Shown here one piece after another: positions 55,918 through 64,000 of a DNA stretch of 64,000 bases (position 1 is the stretch's first letter; each line of letters begins with the position of its first letter). The stretch is from contig CM033745.1 of assembly GCA_019671005.1 (NCBI GenBank), positions 41,895,834 through 41,959,833 on the forward strand, read 5' to 3'. Origin of the DNA: Hibiscus mutabilis. Its lineage: Eukaryota; Streptophyta; Magnoliopsida; Malvales; Malvaceae. The position numbers and the translations under genes are program-made. Under the pieces are notes generated by a model. It was given only the letters and a program-made list of their open reading frames with translations. It did no database searches and was not told the origin of the DNA.

Positions 55918-57525
55918 TGTAACACCCCCTTCCCGGCCTGGTCGAAAACCAGGTCGAAGTATGCTATCGATGAACTAAGCGGTGGTCGATACGATAATTC
56001 CATGCAATAAACGATGATATTAGGACTAACATTCAAGAATAAACATTACACAAATTCAATCAATCTATTACGAGTCGATGATTAACCAATTAGGACCAAA
56101 TTATAACATTTGCAAGTTTTAGGGGCTTAATCATAATTTCAGTATTTTAGGGGTTCTTTTCTGGAATTAACCTTACCAAAATGAAATTCATCATTCAAAC
56201 AATGATTATACAAATTTTCATATTATTTAGAGTTCGTTTTCCATTCAATTAAGCCATCCATTAATCAGTGACTATATTGTAAACAATGCAAACTGGGTTC
56301 TTCATCACTTAACAGATTTAACTGTCACTATACTGATACCCTTATGTCCGTATCGGTACACTTTAACCTAATTCCCAACTTTCAGATTCAATTGCAATAG
56401 ACCTGTATCGATACGGTTGAGGGACGTACCGATACTGGTTGACCATGCTGACTTCGTATCGATACACATTGACCCTGTATCGATACCATTTTTAATCCTA
56501 AATTCTAGTAGCCAAAATCCGTACTGATACTCCTAGGCCACATCGATACGTCCCTTGTTGACCATCGTTGACCTGACCAAATATGCATGGAAGTATCGAT
56601 ACGCCATCAACCGCATCGATACGCCTTGCACTGTAATAACAGATTTTTTGCTATTTTTTCTTCAATTTACCCTATCAACCAAGGTCCAAATATAATGAAA
56701 TTTTACCAGTAAGTTTCAATCAACATAAACTACTAGCATACCAACTTTCGTATTGATCCGAATCCATTTACTATGTTTTCACCTTTTAGAGCCAAATATG
56801 CATTTTTAGTCACTTTTTATGCCATTCCAAAAGGACCATTAGAGCATTAAGCACTATTACACCTCAAGCACATAATACACATATCAAAAGGACCTTGAAT
56901 GACTCTCCTAAGTACTTTGCCATCCTACTAGGAGTTCATAGGTACAATATACATTACTTTGAACTTGCTTGTGACTTGTACAATGCAACAACTTCTCTGA
57001 TCTCGACGTTGAATCTCTTAACCTGAAATGGATGAAATGCAATGCATTAGGCATACTTTGCCTAGTGAGGTAGTCACAAATAACACTATGTCATGGGAAA
57101 ATGCATTACAATTCATATCTTTTCAACAACAATGCAATGATCATGTTCAATAGCAATAAATCCATATTTCATCAATAACCCTTGGACCGATTCTGGATAA
57201 TGGATATGAGAATTCTTACACCTCGCCAAAATAATGAATGGTCTAGTCCCTCCGCCTCGCCAATATGACCAATTTCACAACACATCCCTCCGCCTCGCCA
57301 AATCAATATAGGCCGTAGTCCACCCGTACACCGAGCTCATGAATTCTATGGCATGCCAATTGTATCCAATTTCCTTCGAATCCAAGGTCTGGTAACAATA
57401 TCAATAAATTCATGTTCAAAATCACTAACCATATTCAATGTTCTTACCAATAAACAATATTTCGGTGTCTATGTTCAATGACAATATCAATAACAATGGC
57501 AATGTCCAATGGTCTTAATGATATC

Positions 57526-58987
57526 TGTTGCGCGTAACAAGTGCTTCGCAATTGTGCAAGTGTACATGTCGCAAGTTATAGTATAAAAGATATCGTCTCC
57601 ATAGGGACTGGTGCCACTTCAAGAATCTAGTCTCTTGCACTGTAAAAGTAAAAGAACACAAGTAGGGGATTGTAGGAGTTTAAACTAACAATTAAAAGAG
57701 CAATAAAGTAAAAGAAGATGTAATCAAATGAGAGAGAGTAGGATAGATTATCGTGAGTTGATGTGTGATAGTCGGAAGGATTGTCTTGGTAAAAGAGTGC
57801 AATGGCAACTAAGTTGCAGTGGCAACTTGAGTAGTTGGGTTGCCTTGGCAACTAGTATAACGGTTGCCTGGGGAACTGGCTGCGCAACTGTTTGGGCTAC
57901 TGGGCAGCAAACTTCAAGGTTCGGCAGAGCGTTCTTCAATGGTTTCTTCTTATCCCTAAGTCAAAACTCTAGCTAATTGTGCATGCCTTGACAATACATC
58001 CCTGCGTGAATCAAGGGTGAACAACAACCAATATTGCGCTCCTCTTAGCCGTTGAAATCTTAAACTTATTCATAAGCCAGATTAGTCTTCATCATCGATA
58101 GATTGAATAAAAATCATACTCATTCGTTTCTTGAATCTAACTCTCCCGAAATTAGATAAATAGATAAAGTTATGAGATCCTCTCCCAATTCACTCGCAAA
58201 CAAGAATAAAAACCAAGAATGAGCAAACCTTGAATTAAAAGTGCAAACTCAATTACTTAAACAAAATTATATCGTCCCCGCAACCATAAAAACATAATAA
58301 CCCCAGCCAAATAAGATTAGTTCATTGTTGGGTTCGAAAGATATACAAAGAATAATCTCCCTAGCATGAATCTAATCGAACAAGAGGAAAAAGATGAAGA
58401 TGTTGGTGCAGCCTCTAGTCGAATTCTCTCCTCAATTGAACTTCCTTCAAGGTTGGTGGCTAGGCTTGTATTTATAGGAGATGGTTAGGTCAAAGTCTTT
58501 CATGAGGAGGAAGTTAAGTTGGAAATAAATACAATATAATAAAAGAAATAAATCTCTTTTATTTTATTATTTTATTCCTCCTAAAACTCCTCATTAAACT
58601 CTTGGAATTTAATCTCCTTTAGGATTTATTTTTGCTCCACGTCATATTGGATTTATCCAGTCATCAATCGACTGCCACATCAGATTATCCCTTATTGTCG
58701 ACAATTGCCCTGGCAACTGGTTCGGCATATCTTTCATGCACTGCCCTGGAAACTGCGCCGACCTCTCCTTCTTGTATTGCCCTGGCAACTAATTATGCAC
58801 ACACAAAAAATAACTACCGGCAGCACCCTTTTTCCACAAAATTAAGCAAAATATGAAATCAAGCTTATCCACCAAGGAAACAATGCAAACATGCATGAAT
58901 GGCTAATAATGCAACTAATATGAGCCTATGTCTAGCAATAATATGAGTAAAAAGGGTAATAAAAATAGTACTTTTGAACACTTAACA
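57526..58987 (-). repeat. 3' LTR of the nested gypsy element
   Basis: Minus-strand 3' LTR. Contains the phrase 'ttatagtataaaagatatcg' and several TTGCCnnGGCAA palindromes (57840-57851, 58705-58716, 58777-58788). Confidence 0.9.
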
Positions 58988-58998
58988 CCCCCCCAAAC
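58988..58998 (-). other. Polypurine tract
   Basis: GTTTGGGGGGG on the minus strand directly before the 3' LTR. A second, similar tract with related flanking sequence lies at 59713-59722, suggesting a short internal duplication. Confidence 0.75.
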
Positions 58999-59877
58999 TC
59001 AAACTATTGCTTGTCCTCAAGCAATGCAAAACTAAAAATTACCTTCCAAGACTTTAATAATCAAAGACACTTCAAACTTGAATTCAAACCTCAGAATCGT
59101 GGCACAAAGTATGATCACCTTTTAACTTTTCGGATAACACAAAAATTACCCGGAACCAAACTATAATGCTCATGACAAGTTTGTGCGTAGTTGTGTACAA
59201 GTTGAATTTCAAGATTCTATGTGAACAATAGGCTTTTATCAATTTAATTACTGGGACATTTATTTTTATTTTCACTAGAGTCAATTTCGGGCACCTCTAG
59301 CAATTCTTTAATGTACATTAACTACAAGAGCCAGTTTCGGGCACCTCTAGCGATTCTCTAATGTGCATTAACTACTAGAGCAGGTTTCAGGCACCTCTAG
59401 TAAGAAATTAACTTTTAATTTTCAAATTTACCCAAATTTTAAGCAACCTAAGTTCACTAAGTTTCTTTTAATCAACAAGCCACAAATGTGTAACAAAAAA
59501 CTTCAGCATCATAGTAAAATTCTAAGTTTTTTTATGCAATCCTAAAATTAAAGGTTCTTTCAATTGAGTGCAGTGGTAAAAATTCATCATTGGATATTCA
59601 ACAAGTCTTAAGCAATTAAATACAATCAAAGGCATGGCAAGTAATATATGCAACCTATATGTTATTGCTAAAGATGAATGCAAATAAACTTGAAACTAAC
59701 TAGAAACCAACACCCCCCAAACTCGAGAGAAGCATTATCCTCAATGCATGTAAAAGTGAAACAAAATTTAAAAGAAACTAAATGAAATGAGTTAGTCAGA
59801 GAGGTCGCCACCTCGAGTGATAAGTTTCCTTGTCGTTTGCTTGATTCATTTTCCAGTCGATGGTTGAATGCTTGTGG

Positions 59878-60234
59878 CTAGTACCGCGTGAATAGCATTG
59901 CTTTGATTTGATCCATGTTTGCCGAGGCAGGTTCACTTGCCTGGGCATCAGTAGTTACCGAAGCCATTGTTGCTTGGGTATCGCCAATTTTTGTTCCTGT
60001 GGCAACTGCTGAGGTTGTCAGGGTATCCTCTGTTGCAGTTGCCGTGGCAAGTAGTCGGCAGAGAATTTCCTTAGCATGGTGGTTGTGAGTCTTGTTGTGG
60101 AAAAGAAAAGAAAACAAAGAAAACCTAAAAATTAAAGAAAACTGTAGACAAAATATAAAATATCTCCTAAATTTTCCAAAAATAAATAAAGAACAAAAAT
60201 AACAAAAATAACCGAAAATAAAATAAAGTTTCAA
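59878..60234 (-). other. Ala/Thr-rich open frame in the nested element
   Basis: 118-codon minus-strand frame with ATATATEDTLTTSAVATG and similar stretches. These come from palindromic TTGCC/GGCAA DNA rather than from a recognised protein family. It may be a non-coding by-product of the repeat. Confidence 0.3.
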
Positions 60235-60329
60235 AAATTAAAAACAAAAATTAAAAATTCTTAGAAATAGCATTTTTCATGCATCTTCTAATGTTATTGC
60301 ATATCTGAGAAAACTTGAGGATGGACGTT

Positions 60330-60648
60330 TTCGATACTTCTTATAGTCCATCTGCACCCTCCATTGAGCGACAATATTGCCCAAAAAGAATTGGGCCAAT
60401 GTGCTCGCAACTACTCCCCTTTGTGTTACCATGGTGGATGTGTCTTTCTTTCATGTTCCCTTGTAGTCCATGCATGCCCTCCACCTTGCTACTATTCCTA
60501 AAGGCACAAATATATTAATAGGAAAAATTATATTCATTCTCAACCATTCAATGACCTCATTCTTGTCGACTTCTATTATGGTTGGATGTAGCCTTTGTTG
60601 TCGTGGCAATTGCTGCTTAAGCCAATTGCCGTGGCAATCAGTCGCCAA
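60330..60648 (-). pseudogene. Short reverse-transcriptase scrap, motif duplicated
   Basis: Minus strand 60648-60451 includes VDKNEVIEWLRMNIIFPIN and VPLGIVARWRACMDYKGT, resembling the start of gypsy RT (the W-R-x-C-x-D-Y segment after the 'G-I-I-x-P-I' strand). At about 60390-60340 a second version reads LGNIVAQWRVQMDYKK. The catalytic F/YxDD region is absent. A partial tandem duplication of the RT start is the simplest reading. Confidence 0.5.
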
Positions 60649-60699
60649 AATTTGCTGTAAGTCAAGGGAAAAACCAATTTTCTAAAAAGCTTTACAAAT

Positions 60700-61734
60700 T
60701 CAAATGTCGTTTTCTTTTGGCCTCTCAAACATCTCCATCAGGGATGGCTTCAAATCTACTAGCATCGGTTCCTCCAAGAATACCTGCAATGGAGGAGGTG
60801 AGTTTTTAAAGAATTCAATAGGTTCAATCATCACCTGTTCATATTCCATTAACACAATATTGCCATCGTGTTGATCCTGCTTGTGGTCATACAATTGTCG
60901 TGGCAAAGATGGATGAGAGCAATTTACAGATTCCTGCTTCAACATCAACGTTGTAACATTCTGGGCATCAGGTTCCTCAAAATTTGTTGTAGTATTGCTA
61001 TTCTCAGCTTCACTGAGTGTTGTCGCGACATTGCTCTGTTCAGGCTCCTCAATCATTGCCGAGGCAATTTGTTGCTCATGCTCATCATGTGTTGGGCAGT
61101 CTCTCTCATTAGCATCCTCTTGACTTGGAGGTTCTAGTTGTTCCCCACACATCGGGGACCTCTCTTCTCATTGCTCCTTATCCTCTTTCCTTAGGACGTC
61201 AGTATCCTCAGGAATGGATTGTTGGTGCATGTTATCTAAGGCATATGTGAATCTCCTCAATTGATCTTCTGAATCCTCCAATGTTGCATCTCATTTAGCT
61301 ATCCTCGTATCCATTTTCTTTGATAGCTCTCGAATCTCTTCAATTGATCCGTCAAGTCTAGCCAAGGAAACTAGCAACATTTCCTCCAAGGAATTGGAAT
61401 GCTCTTGAAAAGGATTACATTGCCATGGCATATCTGTTGCTGCAGCAAAATTGTTATGGACATTTTTTTGAGCTTTTTGATCATACCATGAAGCATTTTG
61501 CTGCTGGTTCCATCTATGGTTCTCCATGTAGTCATATGCATCGAAAATGTGAGGGCAATTTTCAAACACATGATGTTCTCCACCCATAGAACAAGAGTTT
61601 TCCATGGGATAGGCTCTTTAGGCTTTTCTCGGTTGATATAGGTAATCATCGAAGGGTGTAAGAAATTCTTGAGTGGATTGATTCCTATCTTCCCACATCA
61701 ACTCTAGAATAGATCGGAGTTTATTTCCCGACAT
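60700..61734 (-). pseudogene. Gag-like frame of the nested gypsy element, three in-frame stops
   Basis: One minus-strand frame runs from ATG at 61734 to a stop at 60700 (345 codons) with only three internal stops: TAA 61618-61620, TGA 61291-61293 and TGA 61168-61170. After the first stop it reads MENSCSMGGEHHVFENCPHI, then WNQQQNASWYDQK and SLEEMLLVSLARLDGSIEEI. The spacing of the C-x-G-G-x-H...C region, the WN..F/W.. box and the SLEEML helix match the C-terminal part of Athila-type Gag. The tail is acidic (PEQSNVATTLSEAENSN). The frame has no frameshift, so it decayed recently or stop readthrough is conceivable. The N-terminal Gag core is absent. Confidence 0.65.
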
Positions 61735-61857
61735 GTTGATGTCCCTTAATTTGTTGCGCACCTGATTTTTTTTTTGATAAAACAAACAAAAAGAAAAGTT
61801 AGTAAAACTAATAAGAAAAATGCAATAACAAAAACAACTAACACCAATTGCCAATCC

Positions 61858-61876
61858 CCGACAACGGTGACAAAAA
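61858..61876 (-). other. Primer-binding site, tRNA-Asp type
   Basis: Minus strand reads TGTCACCGTTGTCGGGGAT, close to the Athila/Tat TGGCGCCGTTGCCGGGGA site, 2-3 bases from the LTR end. Confidence 0.8.
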
Positions 61877-61878
61877 CT

Positions 61879-63339
61879 TGTTGCGCGTGATAAGTTCTCT
61901 GCAATTGTGTAAGTGTACACGTCGCAAGTTATAGTATAAAAGATATCGTCTCCACAGGGACTGGTGCCACTTCAAGAATCTAGTCTATTTGCACTGTAAA
62001 AGTAAGTAGAGGATTGTAGGAGTTTAAACTAACAACTAAAGTAAAAGAGCAATAAAGTAAAAGAAGATGTAATCAAATGAGAGAGAGTAGGCCAGGTTAT
62101 CGTGAGTTGAGGTGTGATAGTCGGAAGGATCATCTTGGTAAAAGAGTGCAATGGCAGCTCTGTTTTCGTGGCAACTTGCGCAGTTGGGTTGCCTTGGCAA
62201 CTAGTAGAACGATTTCCTGGGCAACTGTTTGGGTGACTGGGCAGCAAACTTCAAGGTTCGGCAGAGTGTTCTTCAATGGTTTCTTCTTATCCCTAAGTTA
62301 AAACTCTAGCTAATTATGCATGCCTTGACAATACATCCCTACGTGAATTAAGGGTGAACAACAACCAATCTTGCGCTCCTCTTAGCCGTTGAAATCCTAA
62401 ACTTATTCCTAAGCCGGATTAGTCTTCATCATCGATAGATTGAATAAAAACCATACTCATTCGTTTCTTGAATCTAACTCTCCTGAAATTAGATAAATAG
62501 ATAAAGTTACGAGATCCTCTCTCAATTCACTCGCAAACAAGAATAAAAACCAAGAATGAGCAAACCTTGAATTAAAACTGCAAACTCAATTACTTAAACA
62601 AAATCCAATCGTTCTCGCAACCACAAAAATACAATAACCCCAGCCAAATAAGATTAGTTCATGGCTGGGTTCGAAAGATATACAAAGAATAATCTCCCTA
62701 GCATGAATCTAATCGATCAAGAGAAAAAAGATAAAGATGTTGGTGCAGCCCCTAGTCGAATTCTCTCCTCAATTGAACTTTCTTCAAGGTTGGCGGCTAG
62801 GCTTGTATGTATAGGAGATGGTTAGGCCAAAGTCTTTCTTAAGGAGGAAGTTAAGTTGGAATTAAATACAATATAATAAAAGAAATAAATCTCTTTTATT
62901 TTATTCCTCCTAAAACTCCTCACTAAACTCTTGGAATTTAATCTCCTTTAGGATTTATCTTTGCTCCACGTCATATTAGATTTATCCAGTCATCAATCGG
63001 CTGCCACATCAGCTTATCCCTTCTTGTGGTCAATTGCTCTGGCAACTAGTTTGGCATATCCTTCATGCACTGCCCTGGCAACTGCGTCGGCCTCTCCTTC
63101 TTGTATTACCCTGTCAACTGGTTACAGCCTTGCTAAGGCAACTAATTCTACACACACAAAAAACAACTACCGACATCACCATTTTCTACAAAATTAAGCA
63201 AAATATGAAATCAAGCTTGTCCTCCAAGGAAACAATGCAAACATGCATGAATGGCTAATAATACAACTAATATGAGCCTAAGTCTAGCAATAATATGAGT
63301 AAAAAGGGTAATAAAAATAGTACTTTTGAACACTTAACA
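61879..63339 (-). repeat. 5' LTR of the nested gypsy element
   Basis: Minus-strand 5' LTR. Differs from its partner by scattered substitutions and small indels (for example near 61988-62010). Palindromes at 62189-62200, 63034-63045 (one change) and 63070-63081 (one change). Confidence 0.9.
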
Positions 63340-64000
63340 ATATCAATAATGGTCGATGCTTCATTTGCAATGTTTTGATAGCAATAGCGATGCTAACATC
63401 AATGAAAATGGCTACATGAGTGCTATATCAATGCTATATCGATGCTATGCCAATATCCTATATTTTCATGGTTCAAGGACAATGGCGATGATAACGACAA
63501 TAATAATATTCAATGACAACAATGATACCTATGTCTGATGTTCAATAGCAATAATGATAACAGTGACAATATTCAATACTCGATGCGATAGCTTACCAAT
63601 GCTTACCATAATGTCCGATAAGTGATTCGATGCAATAATCCTTAACAACGGAGTTAGCAATGATAATTCTATTAACAATGAAGTTGGGAAGGGCACCTAA
63701 CCTAATATCGATACTCCAACTACACTCACCTTGATATTTCGAAGCTTTCAAGGCTCTCGGATAGAAATCCCCATGCTCCTAGCTTTTGTTGGTGACGGTG
63801 GATAATCTCTACCAACTTCTTGAGATAGATAACAAAAATAGGGTTTGGTTAGATTCAATATTACGATATCGAAATCAATATAACGATATCAAAATCAATA
63901 TTGAAGCTTGAAATAGCTATTAGCTAGCAAACTCCATGGATGGCCAAACCCTAGCTCGTGATTAAGCTTTATTTATCCATGAAATTCAATGGTTGACTGA

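Larger units (their letters stand above)
57526..63339 (-). mobile_element. Non-autonomous Ty3/gypsy (Athila/Tat-like) LTR retrotransposon, complete, 5.8 kb
   Basis: Two LTRs (57526-58987 and 61879-63339, about 1.46 kb each, similar along their whole length) start and end TGTT...AACA. The perfect target duplication ATATC lies at 57521-57525 and 63340-63344. On the minus strand the tRNA-Asp-type PBS follows the 5' LTR (61858-61876) and a G-rich polypurine tract precedes the 3' LTR (58988-58998). The 2.9-kb interior has gag-like coding and a scrap of RT but no integrase, protease or full RT. Movement would need proteins from a relative. Confidence 0.9.
55918..64000 (-). mobile_element. Long gypsy LTR (minus orientation), split by a nested element, runs off the right edge
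   Basis: The lower end is TGTAACACCCCCTTCCCGG, the inverse of the GGGTGTTACA-type terminus. Segments 57000-57400 are the inverse of 7440-7770 in the LTR at 5909, including repeated 'cctcgccaa' phrases. It carries a dense palindrome cluster at 56349-56623. The nested element occupies 57526-63339; LTR sequence resumes at 63345 with 'caataatggtcgatg'. The remaining upper end lies beyond 64000. Confidence 0.7.

Noticed and set aside
57728..62301. Frames at 57728-57976 and 62077-62301 repeated in both LTRs
   Set aside because: They are parallel LTR sequence; the shared frame reflects LTR homology and repeated TTGCC/GGCAA motifs, not a protein.
1..64000. CRISPR array, prokaryotic operon or phage-like module
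   Set aside because: Gene structure, introns and transposons are those of a plant nucleus; no regular spacer-repeat array is present.

Overview
The window looks like nuclear DNA of a flowering plant, almost certainly a eudicot. It carries a spliced, plant-type proteasome gene with short GT-AG introns and a very AT-rich background. The rest is dense plant transposon debris: Ty3/gypsy and Ty1/copia LTRs, a TRIM, LINE tails, Mutator-like elements with 9-bp target duplications, and MITEs. The LTR style recalls the cotton/cacao family (Malvaceae), but that is an impression from memory and weakly held.

Genes. Only two loci look alive. Positions 1-2428 (+) hold the 3' three-quarters of RPN5, a 26S proteasome lid subunit, in eight clean coding exons. 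Positions 40285-41231 (+) hold a small three-exon gene for a highly charged acidic/lysine-rich protein that I do not recognise. Other gene-like sequence is broken. There is a LETM1-like pseudogene (28315-29661, +). A KH-domain fragment and a cwf18/CCDC12-like fragment each sit inside a Mutator-like element. Pieces of retrotransposon pol and gag make up the rest.

Layout. 2.4-11.3 kb: a 1.5-kb direct duplication (3831-5352 and 8165-9688) with a gypsy remnant and a truncated long LTR between the copies. 11.3-21 kb: an inverted pair of repeats (11333-12915 and 19851-20893) enclosing a MITE, a Pack-MULE, an AT microsatellite and LINE remnants. 21.4-25.3 kb: a TRIM, a telomere-repeat-like foldback element, a second copy of a dispersed repeat, and a retroposed insert with a 16-bp target duplication. 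28.3-31.6 kb: the LETM1 pseudogene, abutted by a copia LTR and LINE tails. 36.2-44.7 kb: three Mutator-like elements around the small acidic-protein gene. 45.2-50.5 kb: two solo LTRs, the second holding a nested solo LTR. 51.5-55.9 kb: a decayed copia element on the minus strand. 55.9-64 kb: a long LTR (running off the right edge) split by a 5.8-kb non-autonomous gypsy element with perfect 5-bp target duplications.

I see no operon-like or defence-like gene system. The most unusual material is in the repeats. Two LTR lineages each carry many copies of their own short palindrome (TTGCCnnGGCAA in one, GTAYCGRTAC in the other). A ~60-bp tandem array is made of two dyads. A Pack-MULE has its pre-insertion site preserved in a paralogous repeat 8 kb away. 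All coordinates and identities were read by eye.
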